Below, in pieces: positions 42,942 through 51,622 of a stretch of 64,000 bases of DNA (the first letter of the stretch is position 1; the number at the start of each line of letters is the position of its first letter). The translations under genes and the position numbers were made by a program. The notes under the pieces are model-generated. The model ran no database searches and was not told where the DNA came from. It was given only the letters and a program-made list of their open reading frames with translations. Source of the DNA: Candidatus Paceibacter sp. (GTDB lineage Bacteria; Patescibacteria; ABY1; S139-126); contig DYGA01000001.1 of NCBI GenBank assembly GCA_020724865.1, forward strand, positions 62,001 to 126,000, read 5' to 3'.

Positions 42942-43736
42942 TTATTTAATTATTACTTTTTCTTGTAATCTTTTTATTTTTTTTGCTAGTTTATTTTTTC
43001 CAAATTCTACCAAAACACCATTAACTTGAGCTGGTCCAAATTCTGGAATTTTTAAAACAAAATTTTTGCCAGTTAAAAAATGATTTATAATTTCTTTCTT
43101 ATCTACGCCAATCACGGAATCTATTGCCCCACAAAAACCTACATCACTAATAGCTGCTGTACCTTTGGGAAGAATTCTTTCATCTGCAGTTTGCACATGA
43201 GTATGTGTGCCAAAAACTGCATTAACTCTACCATCCACATACCAAGCAAAAGCATGTTTTTCGCTAGTAGCTTCAGCATGTAAATCAACAATTGCTAAAT
43301 CATATTCACTAGATTTATATTTGTCTAATATACTATCAATCGCTTGAAAAGGATTATTAACAGGTTCATCCATAAATACTCTACCTAATAAGCTTATCAC
43401 AAGCAATTTTTTTTTGCGAATGGAAAATATTGCTTCCCCCCGACCAGGAAAATCTCCCTCCAAATTAAATGGCCTTAAAACTACAATCTCGGATGAGTTC
43501 AATAACGCTTCAGCTTCTTTTCGCTCTAAAGTATGATCACCAGCGGTAAAAATATCTATTCCTAATTCGCTAAGATAATCAAAATGTTTTTGATTCATAC
43601 CACGGCCATGAGTGACATTGTCAGCGTTGGCAATGATAATATCGGGGCGATATTTTTTTTGCCAACGCGGCAATATTTTGGCCACAGCTTTACGACCAAT
43701 TTTCCCGTCAATATCACCAAAAAATAGTATTTTCAT
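42942..43736 (-). CDS. ymdB: YmdB-family metallophosphoesterase
   Basis: A calcineurin-like phosphodiesterase of the TIGR00282/YmdB family (2',3'-cyclic phosphodiesterase activity in B. subtilis). Metal ligands lie in FFGDIDGKIGR, NADNVTHGRG, TAGDHTL, DLHAEATSEK and GTHTHVQTADERIL. Length 264. It lies eight bases after rny; ymdB-rny linkage is also found in Bacillus, where both affect mRNA turnover. Confidence 0.95.
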   Translation of the reverse strand: MKILFFGDIDGKIGRKAVAKILPRWQKKYRPDIIIANADNVTHGRGMNQKHFDYLSELGIDIFTAGDHTLERKEAEALLNSSEIVVLRPFNLEGDFPGRGEAIFSIRKKKLLVISLLGRVFMDEPVNNPFQAIDSILDKYKSSEYDLAIVDLHAEATSEKHAFAWYVDGRVNAVFGTHTHVQTADERILPKGTAAISDVGFCGAIDSVIGVDKKEIINHFLTGKNFVLKIPEFGPAQVNGVLVEFGKNKLAKKIKRLQEKVIIK

Positions 43737-43744
43737 AAAATAAA

Positions 43745-45274
43745 CTATCTTGCGTATTCAATTACTCTATTTTCTCTAATGGCAGTTACCTTGATTTCAC
43801 CAGGGTATTTTAATTCCGCTTCAATACGATCGGCTATATCACGAGCAATTTTTTTCATTTGATAATCATCTACTTCTTCAGGTTTAACAAAAACACGAAT
43901 TTCCCGACCGGCTTGAATGGCATAAGTTTTTTCAATACCTGGAAAATTATTAGCTACTGCTTCCAATTCTTCTAAACGTTGCAAATAATTTTCGTAAGTA
44001 TCTTTTCTAGCTCCAGGTCTAGCTCCAGAAATTGCATCGGCTACTTTTACTATCACACCTTCTAAAGTTTTGGGACTATCTTCATGGTGAGCAATAGCAA
44101 TATAAGCTACCTCCTCAGGTAAGCCAAATTTTTTCATAATATCATAGCCAATATCAGTATGAGCTCCTTGGACCTCATGGTCAACTGCCTTGCCAATATC
44201 ATGTAATAAACCACCCTTTTTACAGACAGCAACATTGGCCCCCAACTCCTCAGCTAACATACCGGATAAAAAGGCAACTTCCATAGAGTGACGTAAAACA
44301 TTTTGACCATAAGAAGTGCGATACTTTAAACGACCTAAAATTTGTAATAATTTTGGATCAAGTCCAGCCACTCCAACTTCATAAGCAGCTTCTTCTCCAG
44401 CTTTTTTTATATCTAAAGCCAACTCTTTTTTAGCCTGTTCTACGGTTTCTTCAATTCTACCTGGATGAATACGTCCATCTGATATTAATTTATCTAGAGC
44501 TCTTTTAGCCAAATGTCTTCTAATTGGAGAAAAACCAGATACTAAAATGACTCCTGGAGTATCATCAACAATAATTTCCACCCCGCACAAATTTTCAATT
44601 GCTTTAATATTTCTGCCTTCCCGACCGATTATTCTGCCTTTCATTTCATCATTGGGCAAGGTAACTGAAGTAGTGGTTGTTTCCGCAGCATGCGAAGAAG
44701 CGCATCTTTGTAAAACTAAACTAATTAAATTTTTAGCTTTTTGTTCTAATTCTTCTTCGCCAATTCTTTCCAACTTCAACATTCTTTCATACAAAACATC
44801 TTTTTGTCGTTTTTCGACATTATCCAATAAGACTTTTTTGGCTTCCTCTTGAGTAAGCTTAGCTACTTTTTCTAACTTTTCTAACTGTTGTTCACGCAGT
44901 TTGTCAATTTCTTCTTCTTTTTTCGTTAGCTGTTGTTCTTTTTCACGTAAACGTTGTTGACGATTCTCAAGTTCCAATATTTTTTTATCAAAAATCTCTT
45001 CTCGTTTTTCCAAACGAATCTGTAAATGTTGGATCTCACGACGTCTTTCCGTTTCTTCTTTTTTCGCTTCATCAATAATCGCTATAGCTTTGTCTTTAGC
45101 AGCCAGTAAAATTTCTTTTTCTTTATTTTTAGCAGTAATGATTATTTTCTCAGCTTTTCTTTCGGCAGAATTAACTGCTTGTTTGGACCAAATTTTTCTG
45201 ACAAAATAACCACCAACTAAACCAATAATAGCGGCGATGCTAGCGCCGATTAAAAACTCTAAAGTTACTTCCAT
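43745..45274 (-). CDS. rny: Ribonuclease Y
   Basis: A membrane-anchored endoribonuclease that starts mRNA decay. It has an N-terminal membrane helix (about 5-24), a long charged coiled coil (about 35-190), a KH domain (DEMKGRIIGREGRNIKAIE) and an HD domain (HSMEVAFLSGMLAEEL, LLHDIGKAVDHE). Length 509 is standard. First gene of the rny-ymdB-hup group, driven by the promoter at 45524. Confidence 0.97.
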   Translation of the reverse strand: MEVTLEFLIGASIAAIIGLVGGYFVRKIWSKQAVNSAERKAEKIIITAKNKEKEILLAAKDKAIAIIDEAKKEETERRREIQHLQIRLEKREEIFDKKILELENRQQRLREKEQQLTKKEEEIDKLREQQLEKLEKVAKLTQEEAKKVLLDNVEKRQKDVLYERMLKLERIGEEELEQKAKNLISLVLQRCASSHAAETTTTSVTLPNDEMKGRIIGREGRNIKAIENLCGVEIIVDDTPGVILVSGFSPIRRHLAKRALDKLISDGRIHPGRIEETVEQAKKELALDIKKAGEEAAYEVGVAGLDPKLLQILGRLKYRTSYGQNVLRHSMEVAFLSGMLAEELGANVAVCKKGGLLHDIGKAVDHEVQGAHTDIGYDIMKKFGLPEEVAYIAIAHHEDSPKTLEGVIVKVADAISGARPGARKDTYENYLQRLEELEAVANNFPGIEKTYAIQAGREIRVFVKPEEVDDYQMKKIARDIADRIEAELKYPGEIKVTAIRENRVIEYAR

Positions 45275-45322
45275 ATAATAATCCTCGGAAACTTTGGAGT
45301 ATAATTGAATAATTTTTAGCTG

Positions 45323-45478
45323 TTATTCAAGACAAGTATGAGTTAATGTTTGGGGTACCAAAAAAAAGGCTTCTGGATGAAACTTTTTGAAAAACAAAGA
45401 AATAAAAATAATTACGTTCCAAAAGATAATTTCCAATAAATCAAGCATCATAGACTCGTACCTGTACAGCCTAATCAT
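45323..45478 (-). CDS. Possible 51-aa leader ORF upstream of rny
   Basis: The 321-nt gap between clpP and rny contains this ORF (MIRLYRYESMML...), with a hydrophobic stretch (about 15-30). A GGAG lies 11 bases before the ATG, and it is downstream of the strong promoter at 45524. It has no recognisable family and could be chance; apart from this, the promoter and a weak terminator, nothing else is seen in the gap. Confidence 0.25.
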   Translation of the reverse strand: MIRLYRYESMMLDLLEIIFWNVIIFISLFFKKFHPEAFFLVPQTLTHTCLE

Positions 45479-45523
45479 CTATTATTCTTCTCCAAAGCTG
45501 TTATTAATAATTACAGTATTTTT

Positions 45524-45552
45524 AGTATACCACAGAATTTGAATTTTGGCAA
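45524..45552 (-). promoter_or_regulatory. Sigma-70-type promoter of the rny operon
   Basis: Minus strand TTGCCA (45547-45552), 17-nt spacer ending in TGTGG, TATACT (45524-45529). The leader to rny would be about 240 nt. Confidence 0.65.
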
Positions 45553-45556
45553 TACT

Positions 45557-45575
45557 CAAAAATCGCTCCGATTTT
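45557..45575 (-). terminator. Weak terminator after clpP
   Basis: AAAATCG-GAG-CGATTTTT on the minus strand, about 20 bases past the clpP stop. Short stem, so only moderate support. Confidence 0.45.
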
Positions 45576-45595
45576 AAGTCAAAGCGGAATAAAAA

Positions 45596-46207
45596 CTATC
45601 TAATTATTTTATCAACTAAGCCATAACTAATTGCTTCTTCTGCAGACATATAATAGTCACGATCAGTATCTTTTTCGATTCGCGATAAACTTTGCGAAGT
45701 ATGCTTTGCCAAAATTTTATTCAAACGATCTTTAATTTTTAAAATATGCTCAGCCCGAATTTTTATATCAGAAGCCTGTCCTTCAGCGCCACCCATAACT
45801 TGATGCAACATCACTTCGCTATTTGGTAAAATAAAACGTTTGCCTTTAGCCCCAGCAGCCAGCAAGACTGCTCCCATGGATGCAGCTGTGCCTATACAAA
45901 TAGTAGATACTGGTGATTTAACATATTGCATTGTATCATAAATTGCCATGCCAGCAGTCACCAAACCACCCGGCGTATTAATATACAACTTAATATCATC
46001 ATCATTGCTTTGTGAGTCAAGAAATAACATTTGAGCAATTACAGCATTTGCTACTGTATCATCTATTGGTGTGCCTAAAAAAATTATTCTATCTTTCAAC
46101 AGCCGAGAATATATATCATAAACCCTTTCACCATACTGAGTTTTTTCAATTATAGTAGGGATAATAAACATACTATCTTTTATTTTTGATGTTTTTTCAT
46201 TATTCAT
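45596..46207 (-). CDS. clpP: ATP-dependent Clp protease proteolytic subunit
   Basis: The serine protease core of Clp. Catalytic Ser110 (GTAASMGA) and His135 (EVMLHQVMGG) are present, and the Asp lies in DRDYYMSAEEA. Length 203 is typical. It follows the nrnA-like gene by 28 bases, so the two may be co-transcribed. ClpX/ClpC partners are not in the window. Confidence 0.97.
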   Translation of the reverse strand: MNNEKTSKIKDSMFIIPTIIEKTQYGERVYDIYSRLLKDRIIFLGTPIDDTVANAVIAQMLFLDSQSNDDDIKLYINTPGGLVTAGMAIYDTMQYVKSPVSTICIGTAASMGAVLLAAGAKGKRFILPNSEVMLHQVMGGAEGQASDIKIRAEHILKIKDRLNKILAKHTSQSLSRIEKDTDRDYYMSAEEAISYGLVDKIIR

Positions 46208-46235
46208 ATATTTATAATTATCTAATTAAATAAAT

Positions 46236-47210
46236 TTAGATTACTTCCCAAATCTTACGTTCCTCATTATACCTAATCTGACCACGGATAGTAAACCCAG
46301 CTGCTTTTTTATGCCCACCACCACCAAAAAATTTTGCCAATTTACCGACATCGCAATTATCTTCTGTTGTTCGTAAGGAACCTTTTATCAAGCCGCCGCT
46401 TTCTTCTCTCAAAATCATAACAATCTTAGCATCACTTAAACTATTCATAAAGTTAGCTAACCCTTCTACCGCCTCGCTTTTTACCTCAGAAAAATCACGA
46501 AAATCATCTTGCAATAAAACCGTAAAAGCAATTTGATATTTTTCATTTAATTGCAGTCTTTCCAAAGCTCGTCCCCAAAGTTTTAAACTTTTAATTGTCT
46601 TATTTTTGGTTAGGGAATGCACAATCGTATTGACACTTGCTCCGGCTATTAATAAATTCGCCGCTTGTCCTAAAGCACTTTGGTTGGTAGCAGGATTAGT
46701 AAAAATACTGGTATCAGTAAAAATGCCATTCAATAAACAAGTGGCAATTTTTTTGTTTAGATTAATATTATTCGCTTGAAAAAATTCATGTACCAATGTG
46801 GCAGTAGCTGAGGCAGTGGTATCAACAACATTTATATCACCAAAATAATCGTTAGTATGATGATGATCAATATTTAGCAAATAAGCATCGGCTCTTTTTT
46901 CTTGTTTAATTTTTTCAGCAATGCCAGTTCGGCTAATATCTCCACAATCCAAAATTAACAATAAATCAAAATTACTGAGATTAAAATTATTAGAATCAGT
47001 AACTATTTCCTCAACGCCTGGTAAAAAATTGAAAATTTCAGGAATTGGTTCTGGTGAAAAAGCTAAATATCTTTTATTTAATGACGCCAACCAATGCATC
47101 ATGGCTAAAGTTGAACCTATGGCATCACCACAACGGGCATGTCCTTGAACAAAAATATTTTCAGACTTAAGTATAATTTGATATATGTTTTGTAAAACTC
47201 TTTTATCCAT
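46236..47210 (-). CDS. nrnA: DHH/DHHA1 phosphoesterase, NrnA-type oligoribonuclease
   Basis: Degrades short RNA oligonucleotides or pAp. DHH motifs are intact: GHARCGDAIGSTLAM, LLILDCGD, and NIDHHHTNDYFG; the DHHA1 C-terminal signature GGGGHKKAAGF is present. Length 324. It would finish the RNA decay begun by RNase Y. A 10-bp palindrome at 47224 sits just upstream. Confidence 0.93.
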   Translation of the reverse strand: MDKRVLQNIYQIILKSENIFVQGHARCGDAIGSTLAMMHWLASLNKRYLAFSPEPIPEIFNFLPGVEEIVTDSNNFNLSNFDLLLILDCGDISRTGIAEKIKQEKRADAYLLNIDHHHTNDYFGDINVVDTTASATATLVHEFFQANNINLNKKIATCLLNGIFTDTSIFTNPATNQSALGQAANLLIAGASVNTIVHSLTKNKTIKSLKLWGRALERLQLNEKYQIAFTVLLQDDFRDFSEVKSEAVEGLANFMNSLSDAKIVMILREESGGLIKGSLRTTEDNCDVGKLAKFFGGGGHKKAAGFTIRGQIRYNEERKIWEVI

Positions 47211-47223
47211 AATTATAAATAGC

Positions 47224-47251
47224 TTTTTATACTATAATATCAGTATAAAAA
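47224..47251. promoter_or_regulatory. 10-bp palindrome upstream of nrnA, operator candidate
   Basis: TTTTTATACT (47224-47233) and AGTATAAAAA (47242-47251) are perfect complements around an 8-nt centre. On the minus strand it contains TATACT and TATAGT -10-like boxes, 14 bases before the nrnA ATG. It could equally be a coincidence of AT-rich promoter sequence. Confidence 0.4.
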
Positions 47252-47254
47252 ATG

Positions 47255-47285
47255 CAAGAAAAAAACCAACCAAATAATTTGGTTG
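47255..47285 (-). terminator. Terminator of infB-rbfA
   Basis: CAACCAAA/TTTGGTTG stem followed by GTTTTTTT on the minus strand, 33 bases past rbfA. Confidence 0.88.
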
Positions 47286-47317
47286 ATTAAAAGATTACTA
47301 CTAATTTATATTTATAT

Positions 47318-47650
47318 TTAAATACTATCTAAAATTTTATTGATCTCATTTTCTTGCTGCATGCCTTTATCAATAAAAAATCTTATTTTGGGAACGAATT
47401 TAAGAGTTAATCTTTTATCTAAAAGTTTTTGCAAATGATAAATATTTTGTTCTAATAACTGTAAGATTGGTTGTGTTTGTTCATCGGGTAAAACAGTTAC
47501 AAAAATATCAGCGTGTTCTAAGGAAGAAGAAACTTCGACCCGACTAATAGTTAAAAGTGTGCCGATCGGTAATTCTAATTCGGTATGCAAAATTTCTCCT
47601 AGCTCTTTTTGCACCAAGCTATTTACTTGTTCTTGGCGACGAGAAGACAT
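47318..47650 (-). CDS. rbfA: Ribosome-binding factor A
   Basis: RbfA binds immature 30S subunits and helps 16S rRNA mature. 110 residues of KH-type fold with RRQEQVNSLVQKELGEIL, the LLTISRVEVSSSLEHADIFV strand and a C-terminal KFVPKIRFFIDKGMQQENEINKIL. It starts three bases after infB stops, the usual infB-rbfA order. Confidence 0.95.
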   Translation of the reverse strand: MSSRRQEQVNSLVQKELGEILHTELELPIGTLLTISRVEVSSSLEHADIFVTVLPDEQTQPILQLLEQNIYHLQKLLDKRLTLKFVPKIRFFIDKGMQQENEINKILDSI

Positions 47651-47653
47651 AGG

Positions 47654-49651
47654 CTAATTTTTGATTTCTTGTAATTTTTGTTTGACTTTTGTTTCTACAA
47701 AAAATTCCAATTCATCTTCAGGTTGCAGGGCTATACTCCCAGAATATTCTAAACCACATTCACTGCCTGACAATACCTTACTCATTTGTTCGGGACCAAC
47801 CCGTAACTGCTGTACCTGCCCTTCGCCAACTATTTTTCCATTTCGCCAAACTATCAATTTTGCTCCAGTAACAATTTCTCCGGTCAAAACTTTTACACCA
47901 ACAATCATCTTTTGTTTTTGTCCACGAAAAATCGCCAACACCTTTCCTTTGCCTTTTATTTCTCGGTTATAAATAGGATCAAGTAAATCTTCCAATTTTT
48001 CTTCTACATCTTCCAATAATTTATAAATGATTTGATATAATTTTATATCAATTTTTTTCTCTTTAGCTACTTCATAAGCTTGCGGAGTGGCACTAACATT
48101 AAAACCATAAATATGCGCTTTAGTACTTTCGGCTCGCACCACGTCAACTTCAGTAATATTACCTAGACCCTTATAAATAATATTTACCATCACCTGCCTA
48201 CCATTATATTTTTTTAACGACTGCGTGATGGCCTCCAAAGAACCAGCAACGTCAGTTTTCAATAAAATATTATATTTTTTTATTTTACTCTTTTTTTCAT
48301 CTTCAGACTGTTTGCCTTTAAAATCAGAAGGTTGGTATTTTTTATAATCTAATTGTCGACGCAATAGTTTCAAATCCACTCCTGCCTCCAATATCTCACC
48401 AACTGCTGGTACCCTTTCTAAACCAATTATCCGCGCCGGGGTGGAAGGGGTAGCTAAATCAATTTTTTTTCCTTGATAATCCTGCATGCTTCTAATTTTA
48501 CCTAATACATTACCCACTTTGACTCGATCGCCAACACGCAAAGTGCCACTATGAATTAGTACGGTAGCTACAGGGCCAGTACCTTTATCTAAGTGTGATT
48601 CAATAATAGTGCCAACAGCTAGAGTATCATATTCAGCTTTAATTTGTTCTTGATTTAAATCGGCTGTAAGCAATACCATTTCCAAAAGTTCATTGATGTT
48701 TGTTCCATCTTTGGCTGAAACCGAAACACAAATAACATTTCCACCCCAATCTTCGGGAATCAAATTTATTTCAGCTAATTCTTTTTTTACTTTTTCAACA
48801 TCAGCATCTGGTTTATCAATCTTATTTATGGCAACAATCATTGGCAGTCCAGCATCTTGGATCATCTTAATAGCCTCGATTGTCTGCGGCTGAATTCCGC
48901 TGTCAGCCGCTACTACCAAAATAGCAATATCAGCCACATTGGCCCCTCGGGAACGCATAGCTGAAAAAGCTTCATGTCCTGGAGTGTCAATAAAAGTAAT
49001 CATGCGTTCGTTTTTTACCACTTGATAAGCACCAATGTGTTGAGTGATACCGCCAGCTTCTGATGCTATAACATTAGCTTCTCTAATAGTATCAAGTAAT
49101 TTAGTCTTACCATGATCAACATGACCCATTACTACCACAATTGGAGGTCTGGATAATAATTTGTCTGATTTTTTAGTACGAATCTGCTTTAATTTTTCTT
49201 GAATTATTTGCTGTTGCTTTTCATCTAAATTTGACTCATCAACCAAAACTGTTTTATATCCTAAACTTTCAGCTACTATTGTCGTAATTTCAAAATCAAC
49301 TTTTTCTGATAAGGAAGCCATAATGCCATGTTTCATCAATTCAGTAATCATAGCTGGAGCAGACAAATGTAAACGTTCGGCTAAATCTCTTACCGAAATC
49401 GTTTGAGGTACTTTTATTATTCTCTCAGATTTATTTTCAGCGCTTGGTTCGGTCATTTCATTAACAGCTTGATATTTTTCTTCCAATTGTAGCCTTCTTT
49501 TTTCTTCATTCCATTTAGCAATAATTCTTTCCGCCATATCATCAGGTACTTTAATTGCTTTCATACCAATATCAAAGCCGAGCTTAGGTAATTTTTCTTT
49601 AAGCTCGCTGGTTGGAACTTTTAATTTTCTGGCTAACTCAGTTAGATTCAT
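47654..49651 (-). CDS. infB: Translation initiation factor IF-2
   Basis: IF-2 brings fMet-tRNA to the 30S subunit and promotes subunit joining. Two N-terminal IF2_N modules (about 1-50 and 80-130) replace the long linker seen in E. coli. G1 is GHVDHGKTK, then GGITQHIGAY, DTPGHEAF and NKIDKPD; domains II, III and IV follow. At 665 residues it is short, consistent with a reduced genome. Confidence 0.97.
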   Translation of the reverse strand: MNLTELARKLKVPTSELKEKLPKLGFDIGMKAIKVPDDMAERIIAKWNEEKRRLQLEEKYQAVNEMTEPSAENKSERIIKVPQTISVRDLAERLHLSAPAMITELMKHGIMASLSEKVDFEITTIVAESLGYKTVLVDESNLDEKQQQIIQEKLKQIRTKKSDKLLSRPPIVVVMGHVDHGKTKLLDTIREANVIASEAGGITQHIGAYQVVKNERMITFIDTPGHEAFSAMRSRGANVADIAILVVAADSGIQPQTIEAIKMIQDAGLPMIVAINKIDKPDADVEKVKKELAEINLIPEDWGGNVICVSVSAKDGTNINELLEMVLLTADLNQEQIKAEYDTLAVGTIIESHLDKGTGPVATVLIHSGTLRVGDRVKVGNVLGKIRSMQDYQGKKIDLATPSTPARIIGLERVPAVGEILEAGVDLKLLRRQLDYKKYQPSDFKGKQSEDEKKSKIKKYNILLKTDVAGSLEAITQSLKKYNGRQVMVNIIYKGLGNITEVDVVRAESTKAHIYGFNVSATPQAYEVAKEKKIDIKLYQIIYKLLEDVEEKLEDLLDPIYNREIKGKGKVLAIFRGQKQKMIVGVKVLTGEIVTGAKLIVWRNGKIVGEGQVQQLRVGPEQMSKVLSGSECGLEYSGSIALQPEDELEFFVETKVKQKLQEIKN

Positions 49652-49668
49652 AAATTTATAACTGTTTA

Positions 49669-49697
49669 AATTTACTGAAAAAAGCCTAATTTGTCAA
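49669..49697 (-). promoter_or_regulatory. infB promoter
   Basis: Minus strand TTGACA (49692-49697), 17-nt spacer, TAAATT (49669-49674). The start lies within about 15 bases of the infB ATG, so the leader is very short. Confidence 0.65.
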
Positions 49698-49742
49698 TTA
49701 TTTTAATAAAAATGTTTTATCTATATTAAAAAAATTATAATC

Positions 49743-49771
49743 TTGACACCTTGACCCAAACAGAGTAGTAT
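49743..49771 (+). promoter_or_regulatory. Promoter of the divergent DHH gene
   Basis: TTGACA (49743-49748), 17-nt spacer, TAGTAT (49766-49771). An overlapping pair, TTGACC (49751) with TTTAAT after 17 nt, is also possible. Confidence 0.6.
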
Positions 49772-49820
49772 GTTTTAATTGTTTGTTTAGATATAAACAA
49801 TTACTTCGAGTTATTTTTTT

Positions 49821-50963
49821 ATGTTAAACGAAAAACAACAAATATTAGAACAAATAAATCGGGCTAAAGAGATACTGGTAACCTGCAAAGAACATTATTC
49901 GGGCGACAGTTTGGCTTCAGTTTTAGCTTGGCAATATATATTAAAAAAAATGGGGAAAAGCGCTACCGCTGTAATTAGTAATTTTACCATTCCTAATACC
50001 TATAAATTCTTACCACAAATCAATGATATCAAATCAGATTTGTTGCACTTAAAAAAATTTACGATTGTTGTCAAAACTACTCAGGCTCCTATTGAAGAAC
50101 TCAGTTACGATAAAACTGATCAAGCGATATTAATTTCTTTGACCCCAAAATTTGGCATTTATTCTGAAAAAGACGTTTCCTTTCAGTCATCTGATTATAA
50201 ATACGATTTAATTTTTGTTTTAGATAGTCCTGACTTGGAATCCATCGGACAAATATACGAAAAACAAACTGATTTTTTTTATCATACTCCAATTATAAAT
50301 ATTGATCATTCACCGGCCAATGAATATTTTGGGCAAATTAATGTAGTTGATTTAACTGCCACTGCAACTAGTGAAATTACCTTTTCACTTCTTAACTCGT
50401 TGGGGATTGAATTACTAGATGAAACTTTAGCTACTTATATATATACTGGGATGACTGAAAAAACAAAAAGTTTCAAAACTAATAACGTTACACCTAACAC
50501 TCTAAACATCGCCTCTCAACTGATTCAAGCTGGGGCTGATCGGGAAAAAATAATTACTCATCTTTATCGAACTAAATCAATTCAAATTTTAAAATTATGG
50601 GGACGAGCTTTGGCTAAACTCCAACTAGATCCTAAACTAAAATTAGCTTGGACCAGCTTAAACAAATTGGACTTTGCAAAAACTGGTACTAAAGAAGAAC
50701 ATTTACAAGGCTTAGTTGAAGAAATTATTACTGAAACGCCACAAGCGGAAATTATTTTAATATTTTCTTATCATGATGATCAAACTATTAATCTGCAAAT
50801 ACATACCAATCATAAATATAATGCCATGGGTTTACTAAAAACATATTCCCCTGAAGGAAATAAAACTTGGGCAAAAGCAAAGATAAAAAGCGACAATTTA
50901 GAAAATATGGTTACCACCATAATTACAGAGATAAAACAGCATTTAGAAAAAACAATAATCTAA
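49821..50963 (+). CDS. DHH-family paralogue with altered active-site motif
   Basis: 380 residues, related to NrnA. The first acidic motif reads YSGDSLASVLAW and the second LIFVLDSPD. The namesake motif, NIDHHHTNDYFG in the nrnA-like protein, is NIDHSPANEYFG here, replacing the second His of DHH. The C-terminal glycine-rich GGGGH loop of DHHA1 is also not visible. It may bind oligonucleotides or have changed activity. It is divergent from infB and followed by two tRNAs. Confidence 0.8.
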   Translation: MLNEKQQILEQINRAKEILVTCKEHYSGDSLASVLAWQYILKKMGKSATAVISNFTIPNTYKFLPQINDIKSDLLHLKKFTIVVKTTQAPIEELSYDKTDQAILISLTPKFGIYSEKDVSFQSSDYKYDLIFVLDSPDLESIGQIYEKQTDFFYHTPIINIDHSPANEYFGQINVVDLTATATSEITFSLLNSLGIELLDETLATYIYTGMTEKTKSFKTNNVTPNTLNIASQLIQAGADREKIITHLYRTKSIQILKLWGRALAKLQLDPKLKLAWTSLNKLDFAKTGTKEEHLQGLVEEIITETPQAEIILIFSYHDDQTINLQIHTNHKYNAMGLLKTYSPEGNKTWAKAKIKSDNLENMVTTIITEIKQHLEKTII

Positions 50964-50983
50964 AGTTTAACTATCAACAAACT

Positions 50984-50994
50984 TTTGCTATAAT
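50984..50994 (+). promoter_or_regulatory. Extended -10 promoter of the tRNA-Ile/tRNA-Val pair
   Basis: TTTGCTATAAT, the same 11-mer as before uvrD and rluA, here about 70 bases before the tRNA. Confidence 0.5.
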
Positions 50995-51063
50995 ATTTAA
51001 GCCCTTTTAAGATATAAATTTATCTAATTTACTTTCCCCTCAATTTGCTCGGAGAATATTTTT

Positions 51064-51140
51064 GCGCGTATAGCTCAGTTGGTTAGAGCACCACTCTTAT
51101 AAAGTGGGGGTCGATGGTTCAAGTCCATCTACGCGCACCA
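51064..51140 (+). tRNA. tRNA-Ile (anticodon TAT)
   Basis: 77 nt. Acceptor GCGCGTA/TACGCGC, anticodon stem CCACT/AGTGG with loop CTTATAA, T-arm with GGTTCAAGTCC, encoded CCA. The anticodon UAU reads AUA directly; most bacteria use a CAU tRNA modified to lysidine instead. Confidence 0.95.
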
Positions 51141-51182
51141 CTTTATAATCTATCCTTGAGTTTAATTTTAGAACTTAATTCG

Positions 51183-51286
51183 TCTCATCTCTTTTGTGAG
51201 TCTGTAGCTCAGTTGGTTAGAGCGCCACGTTGACATCGTGGAGGTCAGTGGTTCAAATCCACTCAGGCTCACCAGAAGAGATGAGA
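51183..51286. repeat. 11-bp inverted repeat flanking tRNA-Val
   Basis: TCTCATCTCTT (51183-51193) and AAGAGATGAGA (51276-51286) enclose the tRNA with four and one unpaired bases. In the precursor this would stack on the acceptor stem. The right arm can also pair with CATCTC at 51295-51300. Confidence 0.75.
51198..51274 (+). tRNA. tRNA-Val (anticodon GAC)
   Basis: 77 nt. Acceptor GAGTCTG/CAGGCTC (one T-G pair), anticodon stem CCACG/CGTGG with loop TTGACAT, T-arm GGTTCAAATCC, encoded CCA. Confidence 0.96.
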
Positions 51287-51385
51287 TAAATTAACATCTC
51301 GTTAAAAATAAGATATACATATTTTTTACTCTAATTTTAAACTGAACGTTTTATTTTCAAAAACTAATTATTAATTAATAATTTT

Positions 51386-51568
51386 ATGAGTTTATTTGAA
51401 AAATTGTTCAATAAACCAAAAACAGAAAAAGAACCAGAAGACGACCAAAGTTTACACGAAAACATAAATGAATTTACTGAGAGATTAGAAAATGATGAGA
51501 ATGATGAGAGCAAGGATGATTCTGGAAAAGAATCTACCGCCGAACAACTAGACCAAGAAAAAAAATAA
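51386..51568 (+). CDS. Small acidic protein, function unknown
   Basis: 60 residues; N-terminus MSLFEKLFNKPK, the rest almost entirely Glu, Asp, Lys, Asn and Gln, predicted disordered. It is followed by a strong terminator, which supports a real transcript. No family. Confidence 0.6.
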   Translation: MSLFEKLFNKPKTEKEPEDDQSLHENINEFTERLENDENDESKDDSGKESTAEQLDQEKK

Positions 51569-51576
51569 ATTATTTT

Positions 51577-51608
51577 TCGCCCCAAAGTCAGATTGGGGCG
51601 ATTTTTTT
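51577..51608 (+). terminator. Terminator
   Basis: CGCCCCA/TGGGGCG (51578-51600) followed by seven T. The T-run overlaps the next promoter. Confidence 0.92.
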
Positions 51609-51616
51609 GCTATAAT
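51606..51616 (+). promoter_or_regulatory. Extended -10 promoter giving a leaderless rluA-type mRNA
   Basis: TTTGCTATAAT ends exactly six bases before the ATG at 51623, the same geometry as at uvrD. No Shine-Dalgarno sequence is possible. Confidence 0.6.
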
Positions 51617-51622
51617 TAAACT

